Below are positions 29,505-38,716 of a stretch of 64,000 bases of DNA, one piece after another; the first letter of the stretch is position 1; each line of letters opens with the position of its first letter. The DNA comes from Methyloversatilis discipulorum. GTDB taxonomy: Bacteria; Pseudomonadota; Gammaproteobacteria; Burkholderiales; Rhodocyclaceae. Location: contig NZ_AZUP01000001.1 of NCBI RefSeq assembly GCF_000527135.1, positions 3,745,535 through 3,809,534 of the forward strand. The letters are read 5' to 3'. Under the pieces are notes generated by a model. It saw nothing but the letters and a program-made list of their open reading frames with translations, had not been told where the DNA came from and did no database searches. A program made the position numbers and the translations under genes.

Positions 29505-30844
29505 TGCGTACGCACAACGATTTCCTGCAGGTGATTCCGATGATCCGATTCTTCCGCAGCGCGCTGTTGCGCGCGGTGTGCGTGCTGGCGTTCGCAACGC
29601 CGGCGCTGGCCAATGTCGATATCCAGCACTGGACCGCCGCCAATGGCGCACGCGTCTATTTCGTCGAAAGCCACGTGTTGCCGATACTCGACGTGCAGGT
29701 CGATTTCGATGCCGGCGCGGCACGCGACCCCGGCGGTCTCAGCGGCCTGGCCGGCATGACCCACGGCCTGCTCGATTCCGGGGCCGGCGGTCTGGACGAG
29801 GATGCGCTGGCCGAGAAACTCAGCGATCTGGGCGCGCGCCTTTCGGGCTCGGCCGACAACGACCGCGCCGGACTGTCGCTGCGCACGCTGGCCAGTGCGC
29901 GCGAGCGCGAAGGCGCACTGGCGCTGATGCGCACCGTGCTGACGGCGCCCGAATTCCCGGCTACCGTGCTCGAACGCGAGAAGGCGCGCGCCATCGCCAG
30001 CCTGCGCGAAGCCGACACCAAGCCGGACCAGATCGGCGCCAAGCGCTTCGCGAAAGCGCTCTATGGCGACCACCCCTACGGCCGCAGCGCCACCGTCGAG
30101 TCGATTGCCGCGATCACTCGCGACGACGTGCTGGCGCACTACCGCCGCCATTACGTCGCCTCGCGCGCGGTGGTGTCCATCGTCGGCGACGTGACGCGCG
30201 AACAGGCGGAAGCGATCGCGCTGCAACTGACCGGCGACCTGCCGGCCGGCGAACCGCTGCCGCCGATCGCCGACGTGACGATGCCCAAGGCCGCCACCGA
30301 ACGCATCGCGCACCCGGCCAACCAGAGCCACATCTTCGTCGGTCAGCCGGTGAGCCGCCGAGGCGACCCCGACTTCTTCCCGCTGCAGGTTGGCAACTAC
30401 ATTCTCGGCGGTGGCGGCTTCGTGTCGCGGCTGACCAAGGAAGTGCGCGAGAAGCGCGGTTACGCCTACAGCGTCTACAGCTACTTCAGCCCGCAGCGCC
30501 AGCCCGGCCCCTTCCAGATCGGCCTGCAGACGCAGCGTGCGCAGGCGGCCGATGCGCTGAAGGTGGTCGATGAAACGCTGGCGACCTTCATCGCCAACGG
30601 TCCGACCGCCGACGAACTGAAGGCGGCTAAGCGCAATCTGGTCGACGGCTTCTCGTTGCGCCTGGACAGCAACCGCAAGCTGCTCGACAGCCTCGCGACC
30701 ATCGGCTTCTACGGCCTGCCGCTGGACTGGCTCAACAAGTTCCAGGAGCGGGTCGAGGCTGTGACGGCGGCACAGGTGAAGGAAGCATTCCAGCGCCGCC
30801 TGTCCGCCGACCATATGGTGCGGGTGATCGTCGCCGGCGACTGA
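29504..30844 (+). CDS. M16 family peptidase-like protein (non-catalytic partner)
   Basis: A 446-residue M16 homologue (434 if the internal ATG at 29540, which has its own AGGTGATT ribosome site and begins a clean signal peptide MIRFFRSALLRA, is used). In place of HxxEH it has GMTHGLLDSGAG, so the zinc site is lost. The C-terminal half keeps the R/Y-like motif KRGYAYSVYSYF used for substrate binding. It should form a heterodimer with the upstream catalytic subunit, as in mitochondrial processing peptidase and bacterial YmxG-like pairs. The TGATG junction implies translational coupling. Confidence 0.92.
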   Translation: MRTHNDFLQVIPMIRFFRSALLRAVCVLAFATPALANVDIQHWTAANGARVYFVESHVLPILDVQVDFDAGAARDPGGLSGLAGMTHGLLDSGAGGLDEDALAEKLSDLGARLSGSADNDRAGLSLRTLASAREREGALALMRTVLTAPEFPATVLEREKARAIASLREADTKPDQIGAKRFAKALYGDHPYGRSATVESIAAITRDDVLAHYRRHYVASRAVVSIVGDVTREQAEAIALQLTGDLPAGEPLPPIADVTMPKAATERIAHPANQSHIFVGQPVSRRGDPDFFPLQVGNYILGGGGFVSRLTKEVREKRGYAYSVYSYFSPQRQPGPFQIGLQTQRAQAADALKVVDETLATFIANGPTADELKAAKRNLVDGFSLRLDSNRKLLDSLATIGFYGLPLDWLNKFQERVEAVTAAQVKEAFQRRLSADHMVRVIVAGD

Positions 30845-30913
30845 GGGTGGGTCGCTGCCGGCGGCGCCCGGCAACACGAAACAAGCCGCCACAAGTGCGT
30901 GCGGGCACGCAGG

Positions 30914-30919
30914 TAGAAT
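30914..30919 (+). promoter_or_regulatory. -10 element close to rsmD, possibly giving a leaderless mRNA
   Basis: TAGAAT at 30914-30919 matches the sigma-70 -10 consensus at five of six bases. It ends 7 bases before the rsmD ATG, so transcription would begin at or next to the start codon. No Shine-Dalgarno is present, in agreement. The -35 region is poor. Confidence 0.4.
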
Positions 30920-30926
30920 TGTCGCC

Positions 30927-31456
30927 ATGTCCCGCATACGCATCATCGGCGGCCAGTGGCGCAGCCGCCTCCTTCCGGTCGCGGCAGTGCCGGGGCTGCG
31001 CCCCACTCCGGATTCGGTGCGCGAGCGCCTGTTCAACTGGCTGGGCCAGGACCTGAACGGCCTGCATTGCCTCGATCTCTTCGCCGGCACCGGCGTGCTC
31101 GGCTTTGAGGCGGCGTCCCGCGGCGCCGCCTCGGTCACGCTGGTCGAGCGGGACGCCCGCGCATTCGGCAAGCTGCGCGAAGCGGTCGAACTGCTGCCGG
31201 CGCCGCAGGTCAGGCTGGTCAGAGGCGATGCGCTAGAATTCGCCGCCCAGCCACCGCGGCGCTTCGATGTACTCTTTCTCGACCCGCCTTACGGCAAGGG
31301 TCTGCTCGATCGAGTGGTAGCTCATCTGCCGCATCTGCTGACCGACGACGCGGTGATCTATTGCGAAGCCGAACAGCCGGTGCCGGCGCTTGGCGATTAC
31401 CGGGCGACGCGCGAAGGGCGGGCGGGGCAAGTCCATTACCAGCTGCTGGAACGATC

Positions 31457-31460
<4 letters not shown>
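30927..31460 (+). CDS. rsmD: 16S rRNA (guanine(966)-N2)-methyltransferase RsmD
   Basis: A 177-residue SAM methyltransferase that modifies G966 of 16S rRNA. It starts with [14 protein letters not shown] and has the [13 protein letters not shown] block ([16 protein letters not shown]), SAM motif [19 protein letters not shown] and the DPPY catalytic motif ([12 protein letters not shown]). It is followed by coaD with a 4-base overlap, a pairing conserved across proteobacteria. Confidence 0.95.
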
Positions 31461-32210
<750 letters not shown>

Positions 32211-32231
32211 CGTTCGACGGCCCCGGCGTGC

Positions 32232-34187
32232 TCAGGCTGCCGCGGCCGAGATGACCCGCAGCACCGGCGCCTTCAGCGCCGAATCGAGCGCGCTTTCGAG
32301 ACGCGCCAGTTCTTCGAGCTGTTGATCGATGGCTGCGCCGGTCTGGCGCAATTCCTCGATCCGCTCTTCCAGCGTGTCGGTCGCTTCGTGAATGCGTTTC
32401 ACGCTTTCCAGCCGGCGCTTGAGCTGCTTCTGGTGTTCGCGCACCTGGTTTTCGAGCGGCGCCATGATGGCGCGCAGCCAGTGTTCGACGTCGCGGTTCA
32501 CCACTTCCATGTGCTTGCGCACCTGCACGGCGACGGTTTCGAAGAAGCGCTGCGTGAGCTGGCGCTTTTCGGTGGTGAGCATGTTCAGCCAGGTGTTGAA
32601 CTGCTGGTGGAAGGCCTTTTCCAGCCGGGTGATGTCCTTCTCGTAACGATGGACCGAGAAGGGTACCGGCACGCCGAGCCGCAGGTCGTGCTCGGTCGAG
32701 AAGCGCTGGTACATCGCTTCCATCATGCGGAAGATTTCATCCACGCTGGCGGCAGAGCGGGTCAGGCTGTCGCGCACGTCGTCGAAGAAGGCGTTCATCG
32801 CGTCGCGCAGCTGCAGCGAAAAGTTGGCTGCCTCCATCTGTTCGCGCGTGTGGTTCGTGCGTGCGCGCAGCGCGTCCATGCCGAGGTGGCCGAACAGCAC
32901 ATTGGTCTGCGACGAGAACACGTTGCGCGTGGCATAGAAGCGTTCGAGGCCGCGTTCGAATTCCTCCTTTTCCGCCCGCACCCGCTTCAGCATGTACTGG
33001 ATGACACCGCGGTTCTTGCCGCGCAGGTCGGAGAACTCGGCCAGCTGGTCGTCGATGCTGCGCCGGCGTCCGGCCAGCACTTCGCGCGTGCGGCCGATCA
33101 GCTCGCGTGCGTCCTTGTCGACGGCGGCGCCGACGATGTCGCGCTTGGCTGGCAGCAGATCCTCGACCAGTGCGCGTTCGAGCTGCGGCAGGCGGCTGCG
33201 CGCAAGCAGCGCGCCGTCTTGCTGGATGCGGGCCAGCAGCCCCTTCTGCGCCGATACCGGAAACACGCGCGACTCCGGAATGTCCAGCGTGGCCGCACAG
33301 GAGGCGATCTGGCGGGTGATTTCCGATTCGATCTGGGTTTCAGTGCGCAGGCCGTCCCACAGGCTGTCCATCTTGTTCAGCACGGCGATGCGGCCCTGAC
33401 GCGACCCGCCGGCCGCGGTGACGTGCGTCTTCCAGACGCCGAGGTCGCTCTGCGTGACGCCGGTGTCCATACCGAGCACGAACAGCACGGCGTGTGCAGA
33501 CGGCAGCAGCGACAGCGTCAGTTCAGGTTCTGCGCCGATCGCGTTCAGGCCCGGGGTGTCGAGGATGACCAGCCCCTGGCGCAGCAGCGGGTGCGGCAGG
33601 TTGATGATGGCGTGGCGCCAGGCCGGCACCTCGACCATGCCCTGTGCATCGGGTTGCAGGCCATTCTCGCCGCTCAGGTCGATGCGGAAGCCAAGTGCTT
33701 CGGCTTCGCCGATAGCCACGCGGCGCTGTTCGCTGACGCGTCCGAGCGCCTGCTGCATCGCGGCCGTCAAGGTGGTATCGAGGTCGATCCGCTTCCATGC
33801 GCCCGGTTGTGACTTCAGGTCGGACACCGTGGTGGTGCCGCGCCGGGTGTCGATCGGCAGCAGATCTATGCAGGCCGGGCGGGCGCCGTCGTACATCAGT
33901 TCGGTCGGGCACATCGTGGTACGGCCCGAGCTGGACGGCAGCACGCGCGCGCCCTGGTCGCCGAAGAAGATGGCATTGATCAGTTCGGACTTGCCGCGCG
34001 AGAACTCGGCGACGAAGGCGACGACCAGACGGTCGTCGCGCAGCTTCTGCAGCAGCTGTTCGATGCACAGATCGTTGTGGCTGTCGTTCAGGTTGCTTTC
34101 GAACAGCCAGCCGCGCAGACGCACGATGGTCTGCTCGACCCGCGTACGCCAGGCGCCATATGCCGACAATTCCTCCTGCATGCCCAT
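32232..34187 (-). CDS. Dynamin-family GTPase (bacterial dynamin-like protein)
   Basis: About 651 residues. The GTPase domain has the P-loop FVAEFSRGKSELINAI (about 58-73), switch threonine in TTMCPTELMY, G3 LDTPGLNAIG and G4 NKMDSLWDG. The C-terminal 350 residues are helical, with coiled-coil stretches (LKRRLESVKRIHEATDTLE and following), as expected for a dynamin stalk. Bacterial dynamins bind and remodel or protect membranes. The ATG at 34187 follows GGAGGAG by 6 bases. Only one copy is present, unlike the common paired DynA/DynB layout. It lies 46 bases after mutM and may share its transcript. The cellular role here is unknown. Confidence 0.88.
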   Translation of the reverse strand: MGMQEELSAYGAWRTRVEQTIVRLRGWLFESNLNDSHNDLCIEQLLQKLRDDRLVVAFVAEFSRGKSELINAIFFGDQGARVLPSSSGRTTMCPTELMYDGARPACIDLLPIDTRRGTTTVSDLKSQPGAWKRIDLDTTLTAAMQQALGRVSEQRRVAIGEAEALGFRIDLSGENGLQPDAQGMVEVPAWRHAIINLPHPLLRQGLVILDTPGLNAIGAEPELTLSLLPSAHAVLFVLGMDTGVTQSDLGVWKTHVTAAGGSRQGRIAVLNKMDSLWDGLRTETQIESEITRQIASCAATLDIPESRVFPVSAQKGLLARIQQDGALLARSRLPQLERALVEDLLPAKRDIVGAAVDKDARELIGRTREVLAGRRRSIDDQLAEFSDLRGKNRGVIQYMLKRVRAEKEEFERGLERFYATRNVFSSQTNVLFGHLGMDALRARTNHTREQMEAANFSLQLRDAMNAFFDDVRDSLTRSAASVDEIFRMMEAMYQRFSTEHDLRLGVPVPFSVHRYEKDITRLEKAFHQQFNTWLNMLTTEKRQLTQRFFETVAVQVRKHMEVVNRDVEHWLRAIMAPLENQVREHQKQLKRRLESVKRIHEATDTLEERIEELRQTGAAIDQQLEELARLESALDSALKAPVLRVISAAAA

Positions 34188-34233
34188 CGCCGTCTCCTCC
34201 ACGCAAATGTCAATCTAGCACAGGCGCTGCGCG

Positions 34234-35046
34234 CTATCGCTGGCAGGTCGGGCAGAAGAAGGTCGAACGTCCGCCCATCCGGCGGTTGCGCACAGCCGTG
34301 CCGCATACGCGGCAGGGCTGGCCGTCCCGTCCGTAGACGAAATAGGACTGCTGGAAATAGCCCGGTTCGCCATCGGCATGCATGAAGTCGCGCAGCGTGC
34401 TGCCGCCGGCGTCGAGCGCGTCGCGCAGCGTGGCGCGGATTTCGTCGTACAGGCGCGCGCACTGCGGACGCGTCAGGCGCCGGGCCGCCATGCCCGGGCG
34501 CAGGCGCGCGCGGAACAGGCTTTCCGAGGCGTAGATGTTGCCGACGCCGACCACCACCGCGCTGTCCATGATGGCCAGCTTGATCGCGCACTGCCGCCGC
34601 GTCAGTGCGGCGTGCAGCCCGGCGGCGCTGAAATCGTCGCCCAGCGGTTCGGGACCGAGGCCGGCGAGCAGCGGGTGGGTCGCGTCGGCCCCCTCGTGCC
34701 ACAGCACGGCGCCGAAGCGGCGTGGGTCGCGCAGCCGCAGCACGCGGTCGCCGAAGACGATGTCGACGTGATCGTGCGTGGCCGCCGGCACGTCGCGATC
34801 GAGCACGCGCAGGCTGCCGGACATGCCGAGGTGCAGGATGAGCGTGCCACGGTCGAAGCGCAGCAGCAGGTATTTGGCCCGGCGGTCGATGTCGCGCAGC
34901 GTCTGGCCGGGCAGCATGGCGGGCAGGTCGGCGGGGACCGGCCAGCGCAGCCGGGCGTTGCGGAGGGTGACCGCGGTCGCCACGTGCCCGGTCAAGGGCG
35001 CGGCAATGCCGCGGCGCGTTACTTCGACTTCGGGCAGTTCGGGCAT
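34234..35046 (-). CDS. mutM: Formamidopyrimidine-DNA glycosylase
   Basis: A 270-residue bifunctional glycosylase/AP lyase that removes 8-oxoguanine and Fapy lesions. It has the catalytic N-terminus PELPEVEVTRRG (Pro2 and Glu3 after Met removal), the helix-two-turn-helix region with GVGNIYASESLFRA and the C-terminal zinc finger CRVCGTAVRNRRMGGRST with FCPTCQR. The ATG at 35046 is required because Pro must follow Met. Confidence 0.97.
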   Translation of the reverse strand: MPELPEVEVTRRGIAAPLTGHVATAVTLRNARLRWPVPADLPAMLPGQTLRDIDRRAKYLLLRFDRGTLILHLGMSGSLRVLDRDVPAATHDHVDIVFGDRVLRLRDPRRFGAVLWHEGADATHPLLAGLGPEPLGDDFSAAGLHAALTRRQCAIKLAIMDSAVVVGVGNIYASESLFRARLRPGMAARRLTRPQCARLYDEIRATLRDALDAGGSTLRDFMHADGEPGYFQQSYFVYGRDGQPCRVCGTAVRNRRMGGRSTFFCPTCQR

Positions 35047-35225
35047 CGGAAAGGTGAGCCGCGGCACGGCGGCGGGGGTGCGTTTTGGAATAAGATCGAA
35101 GCCGTTTCCGGCATCGGCGCCGCATAGGGCGGTGCGCCGGGGGCGCTGCAACGAATTCTAGCCCTCACACTCAAAGGTCGTAAGCGCTTCAGTCCGTTGC
35201 GAAATCACCCTGGCCACTGGCGATC

Positions 35226-36965
35226 ATGCCCATGACGACCCGACCCCTCCTGCTTGCAGTCCTTCTTCCCCTCGTGCTCGGCGCCTGCGCGCAGACCGCC
35301 AAGCGGCCGCCGGTGGCGGCTGCGCCGACCGAGGCACCGGCGGAATCCGCGCCGCCGCGCACGCCGCCTCTGCCCGAAATCGAACTGACGCGCCAGATCA
35401 CCTACCAGCTGCTGCTCGGTGAGGTGGCGGCACAGCGCGGCGAGCTGGGTCTGTCGGCGTCGGCCTATATGGATCTGGCGCAATCGACCCGTGACCCGCG
35501 CATCGCCAAGCGCGCGGCCGAAATATCCGCCTTCAGTCGACAGAACGACATCGCGCTGCAGGCCACCCAGCTCTGGCTGGAACTCGATCCCGAATCGATA
35601 CAGGCGCGGCAGATGCTGACCGGTCTGCTGGTCAATGCGAACCGGCCGCAGGAGCTCGAACCGCAACTCGCCAGCCTGCTCGCGCAGGAGGGCAACCAGA
35701 TCGGCGAAAGCCTGCTGCGGCTCAACCGTGTGCTGGGGCGCCTGTCCGACAAGGCCGAGGTGCTGGCCATGGTCGATCGCCTGACCGAGCCCTATCTGCA
35801 GTACCCGGAGGCCTGGTTCGCGCGCTCGCAGGCGGCGATGCAGGCGCGCGAGCCCAAGCGGGCGCTGGCCGACGCGACCAAGGCGCACGACATGCGCCCG
35901 GAATGGGAACCCGGCCTGTTGCTGAAGGCGCAGGCCACTGCCGAGAGCGATCCGCACGCCGCGACCCGGCTGATGGGCGACTACCTGAAGAAGTATCCGC
36001 AGGCACGTGACGTGCGGCTGCAATATGCACGTTCGCTGGTGGCCGAACGCAATTTCCCGGAGGCGCGCAAGCAGTTCGAGAACATTCTCGGCGGCGCGCC
36101 GAACAATCCGGACGTCGTGTTCGCGGTCGGTGTGCTGGCGATGCAGATGCAGGACTACGCCGGCGCGCAGACCTATTTCAAGCGGCTGCTGACGCTGCGC
36201 TATCAGGACATGAACCTGATCAAGCTCTATCTCGGGCAGCTGGCCGAGGAGCTGAAGCAGCCGGACGAAGCGCTCGACTGGTACCGCCAGGTCGGGCAGG
36301 GCGACCACTACCTCGGCGCGCAGGGGCGTTACGTGCTGCTGCTCAGCCGCACCGGGCGACTCGACGAAGCGCGCGCTCATCTGCGCGATCTTGCCGCACG
36401 GCCGGGCGGCGACAAGGCGCGTTCCGCGCTGATGGAATTCCAGCTGCTGCGCGATGCGAACCGGGTCGAAGAAGGTTACGCCGTGCTCGAAGAGGCGCTG
36501 GTCGCGCAGCCGGACAATGCCGAACTGCTGTACGAGACGGCGATGATCGCTGAGCGGCAGAACCGCATCGAGGTCGCCGAACAGCGGCTGCGCCGGGTGA
36601 TCGAGGTGAAACCGGATCATGCCCATGCCTACAACGCGCTCGGCTATTCGCTCGCCGATCGCAACATCCGCCTCGACGAGGCGCAGGCGCTGATCGCCAA
36701 GGGGCTTGAACTGGCGCCGGACGACCCCTTCATTCTCGACAGCATGGGCTGGGTGCTGTTCCGGCGTGGCGATCTGAACGGTGCCTTGACCTATCTGGAG
36801 CGCGCTTTCGCGATCCGACCCGATCCGGAAATCGCCGCTCACCTCGGCGAAGTGCAGTGGCTGCTCGGTCGTCGCGAGGACGCCGAGAAGCTGTGGCGCA
36901 CGGTTGCTGCTCAGCACCCGGACAACGCTGCGCTGGAATCGACCATCAAACGCTACATCCCGTGA
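35226..36965 (+). CDS. Tetratricopeptide-repeat outer-membrane lipoprotein (unnamed)
   Basis: A 579-residue protein with a lipoprotein signal ending LGAC (Cys21) and about a dozen TPR units, for example AHAYNALGYSLADRNIRL and DPFILDSMGWVLFRRGDLN. It lies directly upstream of lolB with a TGATG junction, an arrangement common in betaproteobacteria, where this protein is usually annotated only as TPR protein. A role in outer-membrane assembly is suggested by the lolB linkage but not shown. The 179 bases upstream, divergent from mutM, must hold promoters for both; I see no strong consensus there. Confidence 0.88.
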   Translation: MPMTTRPLLLAVLLPLVLGACAQTAKRPPVAAAPTEAPAESAPPRTPPLPEIELTRQITYQLLLGEVAAQRGELGLSASAYMDLAQSTRDPRIAKRAAEISAFSRQNDIALQATQLWLELDPESIQARQMLTGLLVNANRPQELEPQLASLLAQEGNQIGESLLRLNRVLGRLSDKAEVLAMVDRLTEPYLQYPEAWFARSQAAMQAREPKRALADATKAHDMRPEWEPGLLLKAQATAESDPHAATRLMGDYLKKYPQARDVRLQYARSLVAERNFPEARKQFENILGGAPNNPDVVFAVGVLAMQMQDYAGAQTYFKRLLTLRYQDMNLIKLYLGQLAEELKQPDEALDWYRQVGQGDHYLGAQGRYVLLLSRTGRLDEARAHLRDLAARPGGDKARSALMEFQLLRDANRVEEGYAVLEEALVAQPDNAELLYETAMIAERQNRIEVAEQRLRRVIEVKPDHAHAYNALGYSLADRNIRLDEAQALIAKGLELAPDDPFILDSMGWVLFRRGDLNGALTYLERAFAIRPDPEIAAHLGEVQWLLGRREDAEKLWRTVAAQHPDNAALESTIKRYIP

Positions 36966-37549
36966 TGCGGGCGCTGCTGTGTGCCGGCGCGCTGGCGCTG
37001 GCCGGTTGTGCCGCCCTGCCGCCGCCGGCTGTCGAAGATCCGCAGGTGCTGGCGCTGCGCGAGCGTGCGCGTGACGCGGTCAATCCCGCCTTTTCGCTGA
37101 GCGGGCGCTTCGTCGTGAAAGGGCCCGAACAGACCGCCTCGGCGGCGCTGGACTGGCAGCACGCGAAGGACCGCGACGAACTGCAGATCAACGGACCGCT
37201 CGGCAAGGTGCTGGCGCAGCTGGTGCGCGACGCGCAGGGCGTGCGCCTGATCGACGAGCGCCAGCGCGTCACCGAGGCGGCGACGCTCGACGAACTGTCG
37301 CGCGCGGTGTTCGGCGCCGAACTGCCGCTGTCGCGGGCCGCCTACTGGGTGACCGGCCGGCCGGGCAGCGCCGACGTGCGGTCGCGTGACGCCGCCGGCC
37401 GTGTCGCCGTGCTGACCGAACAGTCCTGGCGCGTCGAATTCACCGAATACGACGGCGACGGCCCGGACGCCCTGCCGCGGCAGATCGACGCCAGCGACGG
37501 CGAACACAGCTTCCGTCTGCGCATCGACGCCTGGTACCCGTTGCCGTGA
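36965..37549 (+). CDS. lolB: Outer-membrane lipoprotein receptor LolB
   Basis: A 194-residue lipoprotein with lipobox LAGC (Cys15). The mature part has the LolB pattern FSLSGRFVVKG and ELQINGPLGKVLAQL, an RVEFTEY strand and LPRQIDASDGEHSFRLRID. It accepts lipoproteins from LolA and inserts them in the outer membrane. It overlaps the TPR gene by 1 base and ispE by 4, so the three genes are translationally coupled. Confidence 0.92.
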   Translation: MRALLCAGALALAGCAALPPPAVEDPQVLALRERARDAVNPAFSLSGRFVVKGPEQTASAALDWQHAKDRDELQINGPLGKVLAQLVRDAQGVRLIDERQRVTEAATLDELSRAVFGAELPLSRAAYWVTGRPGSADVRSRDAAGRVAVLTEQSWRVEFTEYDGDGPDALPRQIDASDGEHSFRLRIDAWYPLP

Positions 37550-38442
37550 CTGCGCGTATCGACTGGCAGGTCTGGCTCGACGCACCGGCCAAGATCAATC
37601 TGTTCCTGCACGTGACCGGCCGCCGCCCGGATGGCTACCACCTGCTGCAGACCGCCTTCCGCTTCGTCGATTTCGGTGACCGCCTGCGCTTCTCGCCGCG
37701 AGACGACGGCGAGGTGAGGCGCGTCAACCCACTGCCCGGCGTGCCCGAGGCCGACGACCTGTGTGTGCGTGCCGCCCGCCTGCTGCAGGCGGAGACCGGC
37801 TGCCGGCGGGGTGCCGACATCGAACTGGACAAGCGGCTGCCGATGGGAGGCGGTCTCGGTGGCGGAAGTTCCGACGCGGCCACCGTGCTGATCGCGCTGA
37901 ACCGCCTGTGGGAACTGGATCTGCCGCGCACGCAGCTGCAGGCGCTGGGGCTGCGGCTGGGCGCCGACGTGCCGGTGTTCGTGTTCGGCCGCGCCGCGTT
38001 TGCCGAGGGTGTCGGCGAGGTGCTGCAGCCGCTCGAACTGCTGCCGGCGGCCTATCTGGTCGTGGCGCCCGGCGTGTCGGTACCGACGCCACGGATTTTT
38101 GCCGACCCGGAATTGACACGAAATACCGAAGCTTGCACAATAGCGGACTTTGCTGCAGCGGCTGATTCGGCGGCGCTTTTCGGGCGCAACGATCTTGAGC
38201 CGGTCGCAGCGAGGCTGTACCCGGAAGTCAGGCAGGCCATCGACATGCTGGCGGCACTGGCCGGGCGCGGTGCGGTAAGAATGAGCGGTTCGGGCGCGTG
38301 CGTGTTTGTACAATGCGCGGATCTGCAGGCAGCACAGGATTTGATGAAGGCGTCGTCGGCATCGTGGCCGGCGGGCTGGCAGGGATTCGTTGCACAGGGG
38401 CTGGACGAGCACCCGCTGTACCGGATGTCTGCACAGGTTTGA
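37546..38442 (+). CDS. ispE: 4-diphosphocytidyl-2-C-methyl-D-erythritol kinase
   Basis: A 298-residue GHMP kinase of the MEP isoprenoid pathway. It has the N-terminal PAKINLFLHVTGRRPDGYH, ATP loop PMGGGLGGGSSDAA (99-112) and C-terminal MSGSGACVFVQ. It starts with a GTG overlapping the lolB stop. The lolB-ispE-tRNA-Gln-prs order is typical of betaproteobacteria. Confidence 0.96.
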   Translation: MTARIDWQVWLDAPAKINLFLHVTGRRPDGYHLLQTAFRFVDFGDRLRFSPRDDGEVRRVNPLPGVPEADDLCVRAARLLQAETGCRRGADIELDKRLPMGGGLGGGSSDAATVLIALNRLWELDLPRTQLQALGLRLGADVPVFVFGRAAFAEGVGEVLQPLELLPAAYLVVAPGVSVPTPRIFADPELTRNTEACTIADFAAAADSAALFGRNDLEPVAARLYPEVRQAIDMLAALAGRGAVRMSGSGACVFVQCADLQAAQDLMKASSASWPAGWQGFVAQGLDEHPLYRMSAQV

Positions 38443-38483
38443 CACCGTGTGGCGCAGGCGCGCGACGCGGTCGATGCAGAGTT

Positions 38484-38560
38484 TGGGGAGTCGCCAAGTT
38501 GGTCAAGGCACCGGATTTTGATTCCGGCATTCGAAGGTTCGAATCCTTCCTCCTCAGCCA
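38484..38560 (+). tRNA. tRNA-Gln (anticodon UUG)
   Basis: A complete cloverleaf with encoded CCA (38558-38560). The acceptor stem TGGGGAG pairs with CTCCTCA. The anticodon stem CCGGA/TCCGG encloses loop TTTTGAT with anticodon TTG at 38518-38520. The T arm has GGTTCGAATCC. It sits between ispE and prs, its usual place in this group. Confidence 0.97.
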
Positions 38561-38568
38561 AATTTGAT

Positions 38569-38601
38569 CGGGCGGGCCCGCAGGGAGTGCGGGCCTGCCC
38601 G
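38569..38601 (+). terminator. 14-bp hairpin after tRNA-Gln
   Basis: CGGGCGGGCCCGCA pairs with TGCGGGCCTGCCCG over 14 bp (one G-T wobble) with loop GGGAG. It is followed by ATGTGTTTT, a weak U-rich tail. It starts 8 bases after the tRNA and could end the tRNA transcript or act as an attenuator in the prs leader. Confidence 0.6.
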
Positions 38602-38634
38602 ATGTGTTTTCAGGGCAGCAGGCATGCCGACGGG

Positions 38635-38686
38635 TTGAAACCGGTCATCCGCCTGGAAAGAGCAGGACCGGTTCTCCCGGTTTCAA
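38635..38686 (+). repeat. Competing inverted repeats in the prs leader
   Basis: TTGAAACCGG (38635-38644) is a perfect inverted match to CCGGTTTCAA (38677-38686). CCGGTC at 38641-38646 also matches GACCGG at 38666-38671. The two pairings share bases 38641-38644 and so cannot form together, the layout of an attenuator or riboswitch. The prs ATG follows 30 bases later. The functional meaning is unproven. Confidence 0.5.
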
Positions 38687-38716
38687 TTCAGCAATCACCG
38701 AGTTTCGCGAGGCAGC

